From Chionis minor (taxonomy: Eukaryota; Chordata; Aves; Charadriiformes; Chionididae): a DNA stretch of 64,000 nucleotides. Where the stretch lies: assembly GCA_013398295.1 (NCBI GenBank), contig VZSF01008845.1:186001-250000 (forward strand), written 5' to 3'. Both the position numbers and the translations under genes were made by a program. Every line of letters starts with the position of its first letter. Positions within the stretch are counted from its first letter, which is position 1. Positions 24,534 through 36,628 of the stretch are shown here, in pieces. Below the pieces are notes generated by a model, which had not been told where the DNA came from, did not search any database, and saw nothing but the letters and a program-made list of their open reading frames with translations.

Positions 24534-26408
24534 ACAGGCTTGATTTCTGATCAAGCAGAGTTAACAGTTTTTTAAGCTATACCTAAGAAAAAGAAGGGAT
24601 ATAATTTTTAATTTAGTTACTGAAATATAGAACAATAAAATGTCTTTTGACACTTTCTGAAAACTGTGTTTTTATGAATATGTATTTCAGGTCAAATTTG
24701 ATTTAACATTTTTCCAAGCACAAAATAAATATGTTCAAAGTCCCATACCAACTTTCAATACAGACCTGGGTTTTTCTAATTCAAAATCAAAGTGTTTGAC
24801 ATGCCGGCATTGTGTTTTGTTGCTGTGAGGCAATAATTACTCTACTGTCCTTTGTGGCTCAGAAAATATTAGAACCCAAGAATTAACAGACTACATGTTG
24901 ATTATAATTTCCTGGTTAGTAATGCCCATGCTGGTAAGAAGAACGGAAATGTAATGAAATACTCCTTCTCCTGTTGCAGCATGTCAATCAGAGGTCTCAT
25001 TTTCCAGTTCTCAATGATAGACTTAGACTGCTTTCACCTTTTATGCCGTGCTGAGAACAGGACACAGTCCTTGTCTCATTTATAAGCTTTCTCATTTGGT
25101 GCTACTTTATTTGAAGGGATTTTAGGTCAATACATCTTTACCTGTGATCCACAAAGTTACAGTAGTCAGCAGATAGGGTCAAATGAGGAAACCTCTCAGT
25201 TTAACCAGTTCTAAGGTACAGGTAAGGGGTTTTGATTACTAGCAGCAAAGATTAGTATTTTCCACCAGCTATTCTCCTTCAGCATTTTAAGTCTGTGTGT
25301 GCACATGTGTATGTATTAAATAATCTTTTCCTCTGGTCTCTTTAACAGTTTTTGTGTCATCTGAATGATCCAGTCTTTCTTCCTTCAACATGTCCTGGAA
25401 GAGTTATCAGAAAGTGATCTGTCCTGTCTAGTTTTGACAACATTTTTCTATTCACCACTGGTTTTGGGGGATATATGGCTTAACAGGGCTTTCTAAAAAT
25501 TTTTAGATGTTATTGTATTTGTCTAAAGTATAGGAATTTTTTGTGTGAAGTAAGACATCATAGTTAGTTGTCTTAGCATATTCATTAAAAATTAATAAAC
25601 AAAAATTCATTTGCATATGTAATCATAATTACTGTATGTTTCTACAACATATTCTTGTTCATATACCTTTTAACTCAACAGACTCATTTTCTTGAGCGAT
25701 ACATTGTTGTACGGTTTTTCTTTTTTTATTATTATTATTATTTAGTTTCTTTTTTTCTTTTATCTTTTTTTATTCTGTCCTAGAAGGTTCATTTGATTCT
25801 TGTAAGGAAACCTCAATGCCACTGTCAGATATCAGGAACTAATTTGGATTAATTGATTACTCCAAATGGTTATTTTTTCATTTGAGACAATCTATGTTAT
25901 TTGTTAGCCTTTGATATTAGATGTTCTCACAATTAAACCCCAAACCAAATTTATCCTGTAATTATTGGTATATGTTAAGATCCATGTAGAGTTTAGAGGG
26001 AGGTTTTATATTTTCTACAGCAATTAGTCAAAAATGGTGCAACCTGTTGACTTTTTCTCTGTAGTCCCAAGTCATGTAGCCATTTCTGTAGCTTCTCCCT
26101 GTGTAACTGTATGATTTTTGAATCAGATTCCTGAAATGTAAAATTTCTGTTACTTCCTGCTTTTAAATCTACTGGTAGCATACCTAATGGAAATAATTAT
26201 ATTAACATTAAATAATAAAATTTGTTAGAGAAAAAGTGTGCTAACTAGTAGCAAAAATCAACCAACAAGGAAAGTTTAAGATGTGCAGACCTCTTCTAGA
26301 TTTAAGCTCCAAGTCTGTCAGTTGCCCAAGGGCTGACTTGTCTGGGAAGGGCATCAGTACGGATTTCCTAATGTTGGTGTCGAAGACTGGCACTTGCCTA
26401 ACATAAAG
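24529..26408. other. Non-repetitive AT-rich stretch, no gene seen
   Basis: No recognisable gene or transposon. It contains a short (ATT)n tract at 25728-25743. Open frames are about 60 codons at most. Confidence 0.6.
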
Positions 26409-26793
26409 TGATGATCAAGGGACTGGAGCATCTCTCTTATAAGGAAAGGCAGAGAGACCTGGGTCTGTTTAGCCCGGAGAAGAGAAGACTGAGAGGAGAT
26501 CTCATCAATGCTTATAAACATCTAAAGGGCAGGTGTCAAGAGGATGGAGCCAGACTCTTTTCAGTGGTGCCCAGCAACAGGACAGGATGAAACAGGCACA
26601 AATTGGAACAGAGGAAATTCCATCTGAACATGAGGAAATCTTCTTTACTTTGAAGGTGGCAGAGTACTGGAACAGGCTGTCCAGAGTGGTCGTGGAGTCT
26701 CTTTCTCTGGAGATATTCAAAACCTGCCTGGATGCGTTCCTGCCCAACCTGCTCCAGATGAACTTGCTTTGGCAGGGCGATTGGACTAGTTGA
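26408..26793 (+). pseudogene. CR1 reverse transcriptase C-terminal remnant
   Basis: Two overlapping frames together cover the last part of the CR1 ORF: 26408-26590 holds the [10 protein letters not shown] and [11 protein letters not shown] blocks, and 26533-26793 holds the [19 protein letters not shown] block. They are separated by a frameshift plus a stop. Only the CR1 C-terminal tail is represented, with no polymerase motifs. No product is expected. Confidence 0.85.
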
Positions 26794-26836
26794 TCTTTGA
26801 AGGGCCTTCCAAACCCCACTATAATGTGATTCTGTG
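26409..26836 (+). mobile_element. CR1 LINE 3' fragment, plus orientation
   Basis: The fragment begins at ATGATCAAGGGACTGGAGC, the [21 protein letters not shown] block of the CR1 ORF, and ends with the CR1 tail AATGTGATTCTGTGA. The first frame (26408-26590) gives [19 protein letters not shown], then [18 protein letters not shown], and stops at a TGA. The remaining CR1 coding blocks (HLNMRK, WNRL) lie in shifted frames, so the copy is decayed. The 5' part is missing. Confidence 0.93.
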
Positions 26837-28337
26837 AAATAGTCCCCTTAAGCTGATATAAAAGGGACGTGGAACATGACTTTGCACACACAAGTGTGAG
26901 GTGAAATGCAGCAAGGTTAAAGACTGTGCCAAGGCAGTGGAAAGAAATGAGGAAGGAAGGAAGGAAGAAGTAATTTGCCCCAGCTCTATAAAAGCACTTT
27001 AATGTGAGGATGAGGAGGGAATGCCTACTCTGTGCTTGTGTTCTGGTTGCTGCTGAGGGGACACTCATGTGCTGTGGGGCTGCAGCAGATGTTTGCGCTG
27101 GGTGTTTGGGGCACGGAGACTGCGGGGTGCAGCACAGCCCCCTGTTCTGCAGGGTAGTTGCACCCGGAGAGCAATGATAAATGCTGTACCTAACATGGGC
27201 CTCTTCCACTATGTTTTGGTGTGGTTATATTAAAAAGACCTAATAAACCTTAAGAGAAATCATAGGGTGTATTTTTTTTCCTCAGCAAAGGTATAGTAAA
27301 AAGTCATGAAAGTAGACATTCAAAGTCTTTGTACAAATATCTTCAAAGTTTTGATGGAAAGAAAGTAAAAAAAAAAAAGAACAAAAATGGTTTAATTAGA
27401 TGGAACTTTGTGATGCTGCATTTCTGTGGTAGGGTAAAGCATACTGCCAATAATTTGAAAATATATATGTATTTTGAAACCCCTAGAGGACAGGGCATAA
27501 CAACGATGACGAGAAGCTGAGCTATACCAGAATAGATTGATATGCTTATGAATTGCTTTGATGTGTAACTAAAGTTTCACAAAGTCAAAACAGCAATGTT
27601 TTCTTCCATGTGTATTAGGATTTACAAACAGAATGTAGGGGGGCAATAAAGAAAAAAAGATAAAAAAATAATTGTGGTATTGCTCGAAAGTACAGCTCAT
27701 TTGTACTTCCTACCAGCTGCATTTTTGGCACAAAGTCTATTGAAAAGAATGGCTTAAGATTTGTGTTGTACCCAAAAGTGAAAGCTGCTGTATTTCATAG
27801 CCCTTTCAGTGATAAGATCAGTCTGTGAGCAGATGCCCACATGCTTTGCCTTTTACTATAAATATTTATCACTTAAATGTTGCCTGTACAATTTAAAAGG
27901 CCAATATAAAAAGCAGCAAATGAATGCCAACAGCTTCATCATCAAGAAGGTTAGTAAATAATATCATCCTCAGTTTACAGATGTGGAAACTGAGGTGTTA
28001 CAACCTTGCTCAAGCCCCACTCAGATTCAAGGAATCCATGAGAGCTAAAGCTGCTAATTTATATATTTTTATCCAGCAAACTCAAGGCACACATAAAAAT
28101 ACCATCAGATTTGACAAAGTCAAGTTTTTGTCTTTCTCCTGTTTCAGCTGTTGGGTTGCATTGCAGGCAGGGATGCACTTTATGCATGGTGTCAAAGAGC
28201 TGCATCTGTCACAAAGTGAGTTGGGTGGCGTGTATATAAAAACACAGCTATTCGGGAATTGGCCCCTATGACAGCTCTTTTTCTGAAGTTTAGCATCCAG
28301 AGGTGAGAACTACTTCCAAGCAGCTGTGATGGTCAGT

Positions 28338-28427
28338 AGGTTGGGGGGTTTATTTGTTTGTTTGGGTTTTTTTTCTTTGCTGTTTTTGTTTGTTTGTTTG
28401 TTGATTGGTTTTTTGTTTGTATTTTTT
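28338..28427. repeat. (GTTT)n-type G/T-rich tract
   Basis: Repeated TTTGTTTG units with longer T-runs, with G and T on the plus strand. Confidence 0.85.
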
Positions 28428-29154
28428 AAGCTGACAAGCCCTAGAAGGTAGGATAGTATATTAAATGTAAAATCAGATAACTTCTTAGGTTCTTGGAGAA
28501 TTTTAGTCACATCTTTAAGATTAGTTTGATACACTGCTTCCTATTTAATTTATTTGTCATGAAGAAATGATGAAAGACAGTTAGCAGTCACCCTTCCTTC
28601 TTTCAGCGTTTTTTATTTTGTCCTACTACTTCAAGTATCATTTTAAAATGATGTATAATAAAAAGGCCACTATGGTTGATAGATGAATTTTTTAGCCAGT
28701 AAAAAATAATGGAATTCCTTTTTACTTTAAAACTTGTAGGAAAATGTTTAAATAATTCAATTTATTTAATTGAGAGCTAAATAATTAATATGTTCTTGTT
28801 GTTCACCTTCACATGCATTTCTATTACTGAAGCAATTTATAGTGTGGAAATTCTACTCTCATCTTTTAATTTTCTTTTCCTCTCTCCCTATATGGCTGGA
28901 TTCTTTTTAGTGAAAGACAACCCCTTCAACAATAAATTATGAAAAAATTATTAAAGAGGAAACCTAGCTAGATATTTAAATGTATAAATCTCATTCATCT
29001 GACATCCATTCTGTCGCTTTATTTGTGACATGAGGTTTGTCTGTTTGGAATTTCATATTTCCAAATAGAAGAGAGTGTAAGAGTTCTAATTCAAAGCATC
29101 AATCACACAAAATGAACATAGCCTAATGTCACTGCTGAATCAGGCCATCAATTT

Positions 29155-29173
29155 ATTGCTTTGTAAAAGCAAT
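29155..29173. repeat. Perfect 8-bp inverted repeat, 3-bp loop
   Basis: ATTGCTTT, GTA, AAAGCAAT. It lies inside the stretch proposed as a conserved non-coding element. Confidence 0.8.
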
Positions 29174-30410
29174 CAGCAAGCTATCAAGCAATAAAGTGTA
29201 TGAGATAAGTGCTTCTTTTGAGACAGTGCAGCCGTTGACAATGATATACTGATGGAGAATAGCAACTATTTTCGAGCATAGTATGCCTATTACTTGTTAA
29301 AAGCTCTGAACTGTTCAGCAGATGTAAAATATGTTTCTTATTATTATGGACCAATCTAGTTTGTTTAATAGCCTTGTATGCAACTTAGATTCGCTGTCTT
29401 ATTTAATGAGGTTATATTCGCCCTCTCTGGTTCTTTTGTTTTAGTTGAGGAAGGTATGACTTCAGTTTTTCACTTGATTTTCTGAGGAACAATGAATACC
29501 TGGGCAATGTTTGTTTCATTTGCTTGTTATGGAAAGTGCTACAGAGCAAATTGCAGAGCCATTCAAAACCTGTCACAATACCACAGGAACAAATATTTTA
29601 CACTGTGCTAACAAGATGCAATTGAGTTTTTCATAGACATGTAAAATGCGTGCCTTTAGTAGTGATTTTTTTTTTCTCTTCTTTACTCCCATCTCCTGTT
29701 TGCTTGTGATAAAAGATGGAGCTAGAAAAAGTGGAGGATAGCATATAGTCAGCTCACCTGATCTGTGCTGATGAGATGCATATGTTACATTGGTATAGGG
29801 AATCCTGCAATTGTTATCTGCACTAGGCAGGATGTCTAGAACTAACAATGTCTTCGGAGTCATCAATGCTGGGAAAAGTTGATGTGGCCTCAGGGACAAC
29901 GAACTGTTAGAAATAAAGCTTTAAAAAAGTATTCACTACTCTTGATGGGTCCTAAAGGATCACTGTGGTAGTTGATACCACATAGTTAAATTTACTAGCA
30001 TGTTATCAGAAGGTCTGATGAGATTTCCAACAGAATTTCTAATCACTTAACCTTTCCCATTGCATTAAGATCAGATGTCAGAGGCCTCCTTTCTTAATGA
30101 TTAATAAAAACCTCTATTGTCTCTACATTTTCGTAATCGTTTAAACTCCAGTATATTCCTAGAACAGTTTTCTATCCCAGGAAATTAATAGTCTCATGTT
30201 AAGACCATATCTTATTTGCCTAAATGTACAATTTTAAAAATCTAAATGACTGTGGATTAAGCCAGTATTTTGTGCAATCTTTTGGTAGGATTGAATGTTG
30301 AGCTTTCTAGATAAAGAAAGTTTAAGTTTCTCAATTATAAATAAATGAAGGATTTTCCTGTATAGCCAATCAATATATGGGTTGTTGACTTAGAAACCAG
30401 ATGTTTCAAA

Positions 30411-30808
30411 CCTGACCTTTCATATGAAGACAGGCTGAGAAAGTCAGGGTTGTTCAGCCTGGAGAAGAGAAGGCTCTGAGGAGACTTTATTGCAGCCTTC
30501 CATTCCATAAAGGTGGGGAGGGACTCTTTCAGGGAGTGTAGTGGTAACATGAGGAATAATGGTTTTAAACTGAAAGCGGGTATATTTAGATTAGATATTA
30601 GAAAGAAATTCTTTACTATGAGGGTGGTGGGGCGCTGGAACAGGGAAGTTGTGGATGCCCTGGGAGTGCTCAAAGGGAGGTTGGATGGAGCTTTGAATAA
30701 CCTGGTCCAGTGGAAGGTGTCCCTGCTCCATGGCAGGGGGGTTGGAACTAGATGATCTTTAAAGTCCCTTCCAACTCTAACCATACTATGATTCTATGAT
30801 TCTATGTT
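30411..30808 (+). mobile_element. CR1 LINE 3' fragment A, plus orientation
   Basis: It starts in the CR1 block TCATATGAAGACAGGCTGAG (LSYEERL-equivalent) and ends with the microsatellite-like CR1 terminus ATGATTCTATGATTCTATG. In between are the RLDIRKKFFTMRVVGRWNREVVDA block (frame 30513-30755) and the GGTTGGAACTAGATGATC tail. It resembles the copy at 287-1145 more than the other fragments. It is 5'-truncated and broken by indels. Confidence 0.94.
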
Positions 30809-30852
30809 GGGGGTTTTTTTCCACCTCTGTTCTAAGATTCTCTCAGGTTAGG

Positions 30853-31558
30853 GGCTGACCTGCTGCAAAGCAGCTCTGTGGAATGGGACCTGGGAGTCCT
30901 GGTGGACAACAGGGTGACCATGAGCCAGCAACAAGCCTTTGTGTCCAAGAAGGCCAATGGCACCCTGGGATGCATCAAGAAGAGTGAGGCAAGCAGATCG
31001 AGGGAGGTCATCCTCCCCCTTTACTCTGCCCTGCTGAAGCCTCATCTGGAGTACTGTGTCCAGTTCTGGGCTCCCCAGTTCAAGGAGAGGGAACTGCTGG
31101 AGAGGTCACAGCAAAGGGCAGCAAAAATTATTATGGGGCTGGAACATCTTTCTTATGAGGAAAGGCTGAGGGAGGTGGGTCTTTTTAGTCTGGAGAAGAC
31201 TGAGGGGGCATCCTACCAATGCTTATAAATACTCAAAGGGAGGGAGCCGGGAGGAGGGGACCAGTCGTTATTTGAGTGGTGCCCAGTGATAGGACAAGAG
31301 GTAATGGGCACAAACCTGAATATAGGAAGTTCCATCTGAACATGAGGAGGAACTTCTTTCCTTTGAGGGTGGCAGAGCACTGGAACAGGCAGCCCAGGGA
31401 GGTGGTGGAGACTCTGACTCTGGAGACATTCCACACCCGCCTGGACACCATCTTGTGCAACCTGTTGTAGGTGGACCTTGCTCTGTCCAGGGGGTTGGAC
31501 CAGATGATCTCCAGAGGTCCCTTCCAACCCCTAACTTTCTGTGATTGTGTGATTCTGT
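30853..31558 (+). mobile_element. CR1 LINE 3' fragment B, plus orientation, tandem to A
   Basis: This second CR1 copy lies in the same orientation, 44 bp downstream of fragment A. It begins at GGGCTGACCTGCTGCAAAGC and ends with CTGTGATTGTGTGATTCTGT. It belongs to a different subfamily from fragment A, because its 3' end is of the GATTCTGTG type. It is closer to the fragment at 43650-43932, sharing the CTCTGACTCTGGAGACATTC and GTGGACCT blocks. Confidence 0.94.
30855..31228 (+). pseudogene. CR1 reverse transcriptase C-terminal remnant
   Basis: This is the best-preserved CR1 frame in the window, open for about 125 codons. In order it shows [70 protein letters not shown] and [20 protein letters not shown]. 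The frame then shifts by a small deletion (EKTEGASYQ where the family has EKRRLRGD) and hits a TAA at 31226-31228. The catalytic palm of the reverse transcriptase is missing. It is a non-functional retrotransposon relic, not a host gene. Confidence 0.9.
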
Positions 31559-34500
31559 AGAAAGTATATATTCCTACCTTTAACAAATGTGTAGTAAATA
31601 AACATAAATGTGAAGTAAATAAACATAACAAAGTTCCTTTAAGGATAAAGGGTATAGTTATTAAATTAATTTTAAAAAATGAAAACTGGAGAATAGATAG
31701 AGATCATAACATTCTCTTATGGTAGCACAGTGAAGGATGGCAGGCTAGGAATAGGAAACACTGATCCCCACTCTGAGTCCTTTTCCTCTGTTGAAAAGAG
31801 TTCTTAAAATACACTTTTTACTCTATCATTCAAGCACTGTCTTCTGGTACATATGGTGACATGGCAAACAGCTTTCTCATACTGTTCTTTCTCTGTCAGG
31901 AAGCTCCAGAAATTTTACATTGAAATGTGCTGTGTTCATACTCTTAATTCTCTTATTTAAAGAGGTATGTGTAATACTGTAGGGAAAGTAACATCAAGCA
32001 CATGCATTTTGAACTTGCTGCTGGAAGTGATGGTTCTCTTTCATTTCCATGCAATGTCACTCATCTGTTTTTGGCCATCTATCGAGGAAATTTTATGTCT
32101 TGTACAAATAGCTTTATGGTTATTGTCTACTTCTCTTATCCTTCAGTTCTGAATGCCCTATTTTAAGTTTCTTTACCATCTTGTAGAGAAACTGCTAATG
32201 AGCACAAGAGGAGAAAGCACTTATATTGTTATAACTGTGGGCATGAAAGTTCAATAAATAAAGGTAATTAAAATGAAATTTCCTACTGCCTGTTTAAAAT
32301 TTCTATTAAACATTGCAATTAAATAGCATTGTGCTACATTAATATTTGCTTTATAAACCTCTAATGAAGAGATTGAAAAAATAGAAAACCAAACACTAAG
32401 CAATTTTAAAAGCAAGGTATTTTTCTTTTCTTACCCATTCTAATTGAAAGTATCTCTCTCCCAACATTGAGCTTTTCCTCTACAATGTCCTTGTTTTAGG
32501 AAGAACTTACTCCTGAAACACAGAAAAAGAGAGCCATTTCATAGGTGGCTGCAACAAACTGCCAAATCCAAAATTCAGAATACAATTCTCATTGAATAAG
32601 ATCTCTGTTTTCACAATGCTTCTGCTTCAGATTTAAATTCCTAATTGTTAGCTAGGTAACAATGTTAGGTGAATGACAGTTAGCTAAGACAGGCTTCAAA
32701 GAGCTTTAAATACACAAGACAACCTGAGACCTTGAACAGATTAGTCTGATTTTGCTAACAACTCTGACATTTTTTGAAGTTATTCCTCTAGTTACCCATG
32801 GCTTTCTGGATATAAATGTTTTTTTCAAGAGTTTGGCTGGCTGAAGCAAATACATTATCACTGTGGCTTGTTGTCAGTAGCCCTCCTGGAAAGGAGAGGA
32901 ATCTATCCAGGGAAGTCTTTAAAAAATATGTTTTAAAATATTTTTTTATAAACATCTCAATACAAGTCTGAAATGTTGTTCTGTGACCCTAAGTACATTT
33001 TGCATTCGATTAATTTTTAATCCATTTGTCAGAAAACAGCCCAAAACCCAAAACAAAAAAACCCAGCCCCAACATAAAAACTACCTTTAACTGTCCTGTA
33101 TTGGATATTACTACTTTTATCCCTCTTCTTTTGTTAAACTGCACTGTCTATGTTTCTGCTTGATGGCATACTGTCAGCTAAATTCACACTGTACATCTTT
33201 TTAGTTGGTTATGTGTTAAGAAATCTTATTAAAAACTCAAGAATGTTTTCAATGTTGTATTGTTTTAAATTTCAGTAATGAACATGCTTGTCACACTAGG
33301 ACTAAGAAGTAGATTTTGTGGAAAGAAGGTGGAAAAATTATTGCATATATTGTTTGACTCCAATGTTATCTTTCCAAAGCATTAATTTTCCAGTTTTGTC
33401 TGTTTTCAAAAGGTTTACATGACATACAAAAGTCACTCTCTTCCTAGAATAAAATGCCTACATAAAGTTATTGCATAACAGTTTATTAAATGGATAATTT
33501 AATACCGGTTTATTTGTAAACATTTCTTCCGTAGACATGTCCTGAAATTGCTTGCCTTTTCAACACTAAGCTGATAATACTTTGTACTCTCAGGATTTGC
33601 GATTTTTTGTCTTTTCTCTGGAGAAGTCAAGTCTTTGGAGTCTACTTGCCCAGTCCATGAAAGAAAACCAGTTTGATGACCTGCTGGTTGATGTTGATGT
33701 CTACAAAAATGCTTTAAACCCCCTTGACTTCTTTAGTTTAAATACCTTCAAAATGAATTGAAAGTCCTACCATAGAAAAATAAAGAATGACACAGCAAGA
33801 ACATAGATATGTTTGTCCTGTGGCTAGAACTGCACTTATTAAAAACAGTAGAATATCTTGCCACACAGGAAAACTTAAATTAGTAAACTTTTAAAGCTCT
33901 TAAGTAAGTTTTTCATTTGTTGTTCAATGGATTTGTGCTTTCTGGAGAAACTAAACAAATCCACTGTAAGACACACTATGAAGAACTAGATGAAGGAAGA
34001 ACGTTTTCAGGTTATTCAATGATCCATTAGAAGTATAAATGCTTGCAAACAAGACATATAGAACGGCTAGTGAAATGAAGTTTCATTTGGACTATAATTT
34101 TAGGAGGCACATAAGAAAAAAAAAGGTAACGATGTGGGGAATGGTGCACAGATTAAGAAGGATTATTAATAAGAAAACAGAAGAAACTTCTAATTTATGG
34201 ATATTCTGCATGTCCCTCTACAAGATCTGAAAATGTAGTTGGTTGTCACAACTGCATGCCATTGTGTTACTCATGATATGAATGTGTGGTTTATATATCT
34301 GATCTATGAGGTTCTGCAAAGAATATGCCCTGAGCACACAGCTTTGCCTCTTTTTATTGTTCAGGTTACAGCCATCTATGCTGTAAACTTTGGATGTTTC
34401 TGATTCAGTTCGTTGTGCTCCAGTCTCCAGAATAATTCTTTCGAAACCACCTGAATGTGTGCTTCTAATTTGTATGATGCAATCATGTACTACGGCAGCA

Positions 34501-36628
34501 GCTTCAGCCTGTTTTCTTGGAAAATTTTTGATGAGCCTCTGTTTTCCCAGCTTTGCCATAAAGTAGCAGGAGAATTAAACAGTTCTGCCAATTTTAGCAA
34601 TAGGCTTTTGTTGCTGAAAAATGACGAGACCTTCACTTTGTGAAATGGCTTTCTTGGAAACTAGCTTTTGCAGAAAAAGATGCTTACTTTATTCCTCTCT
34701 AAACCTGGTCCTTTGCATGAGTGTCAGAAACCCATACTTGTGCAATCAGAGGCCTCATTGTAATATGGTCTGTAGCAAATGCAGGTTAAAAATGATGGAT
34801 CATTCTACCTCTGGGCAAAACAACAGAGTGAGCACTTACGACTCCTTTCAGGTGATGGGGCTTATTTCTTCTTCTGCTTTTTTTTTTTTTTTTTTTATTT
34901 TTAATATTGATTCTAAAACAATGGAATTATTGGCTTCATCTCAGTCTTAGGAAATCTCTTCTGTATCCTTAATGGTCAGTGCAAGTGCACCATACATGTA
35001 CTATTTCTTGATAGTCACAGAAGCCTTGCACAAAGAGGATAATACAAGAATACTTTTTGCATAGTAGAAAACCTAACTTGGAATACTGCAGCCTGTTAGC
35101 CCACCCCTGCTAAGACTGCTGTGCCTTTAGGTCAGTAAACTAAAGTCCAAATAAAGGTAGGAGCAACAACATAGCCTATTAAAAAGAATTTTTCTTTTAA
35201 ACACCTGTTTTCTTTACCATAAGTGACACTAAAAGCAGAGAAGCAAGCATGGAGGAGGTTGTTCTCCCTCCTGATGAAGTAATCTAGAGCAATTGTAACT
35301 CAGGGATTTGTTTAAAAAGTACTTTTACTCAACACCTACACTTTTCCAACGAGGTGCCAGCCAAGTTTGAGTATTTTCCCAAAGATTCTTCTTATTACAA
35401 TTTTGTCCTAAGATTTCAAGACTGTAATTTCGCATCTTATATGTCCATTTTATAGCTGTTGTAGAAAGCTTAATCACCTTATTAAATCACCTTATTAAAA
35501 TTAGATAAAGAGTTTTGTAACTTGGGACATTCATAATATTTGGAAATCTTTTTTTAAAGAGGAACTAATTTCCTGTAGTCATGGATACTCCTCAGAAAAT
35601 GCTTGATATCTTATTTACTTTGTCCTCTTTTTAAATAAAAGTCCGTGAAACAAAGCAAAGCAGTTTTGTTTGCTACAAAATGCACTATTAAACCTGATAC
35701 CCCTGCAACTATCACAGGAAAAAGAAAGCTTTAAATAACCATTTTCCGTTCTGAAGAAAATCATTATTCTATGGATAAACTTAAAAAAAAATCAAACCCC
35801 TGCTCTATGTGTACCTTTAACAAGAGGCAGACTATATGTAACATTTAAGTTGTTGAAGAATTGTTGATATAAATGCTCAACAGTGCAAAATTTGTACAGT
35901 ATTTGTGTATTTTTTCTCAACTTCTAACAGAGATCCACCAAATTTATTTTGCAGCAGTAAAGCATGCTAAACGCAGTACTTTTGAACTGTATAAGACAGT
36001 GATTTTTGTCATGTTTTGTAGAACTTGTGGTTGGATATAAGTAAAACCTCCTTTATGCCCTTGTTTTTGAGGGTTTTTTTCAGGTTTTTTTTCCTGACTG
36101 CAATTTTTGAGAGATGTGTTAGTGGCCATTAGATTCTCATGCCTTACACACATTGTACTTGCATGCAAAATTTTTCAGATTTGTAGACAGATACCTCATT
36201 TTGAAGATAATTTATATTTGCAGTAAAGGTAAAGTACCCTGTTGTATAATAGTAGACTTCAGTGATTTAGAAAAATGTAATATGATGCCACAGCTGTCAC
36301 ATCTTTAAACAGCTTCTATGCCACATAATAAATGACTTCTTCTATATTTAAAGTCAAAACAATTACGCGCCTGAGAAAATGGCCTGTGGTAAAAAAACTT
36401 CTATGGCATAAGGAGAAAAGCAGGCATCTAGTTAGAAAATTAAAATTTCATACTACCTAGTACGCTAGATAGTGACAATTCTGTCTCCGCCACTTCTACA
36501 GAATATTACAATGTATTTACCTTAAGATCTTTTTAAATAGATTTATGGGTCAATGTATTTTTCCTGGGAAGCTTCATATAAGTTCAAGGAAAGGGGAAAA
36601 TGATTTTCCACCTTTTCCTTAACCATTT
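31559..36628. other. Non-repetitive AT-rich stretch, no gene seen
   Basis: About 5 kb without recognised genes or transposons. It has a T-run (34878-34896). Open frames such as 34559-34218 (minus, 113 codons) and 34621-34950 (plus) have no recognised domain and look like chance frames. Confidence 0.6.
31587..31628. repeat. Tandem pair of a 21-bp unit
   Basis: Two 21-bp units with one mismatch (GTAG against GAAG near the start), each ending in TAAATAAACATAA. They lie just downstream of CR1 fragment B. Confidence 0.85.

Larger units (their letters stand above)
26837..30410. other. Non-repetitive stretch, no gene seen
   Basis: It holds a (GGAA)n run (26951-26971), a GC-richer patch (about 27000-27190) without recognised content, a G/T-rich tract (28338-28427), and AT-rich DNA with homeobox-like motifs around 28900-29300 that resembles conserved non-coding sequence. 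A long minus-strand frame (27209-26505) is partly antisense to the CR1 copy and is not accepted as a gene. Confidence 0.55.

Noticed and set aside
26505..27209. 234-codon minus-strand open frame
   Set aside because: Its 3' half is antisense to the CR1 fragment at 26409-26836. Similar antisense frames appear over the CR1 copy at 31233-31631, and no protein family is recognised. It is treated as a by-product of CR1 base composition.
31213..31631. Minus-strand frames of 104 and 132 codons
   Set aside because: They are antisense to CR1 fragment B. The real reading is the plus-strand CR1 remnant.
34218..34559. 113-codon minus-strand open frame
   Set aside because: No recognised motif, signal peptide or splice context. 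It is consistent with chance in AT-rich DNA.
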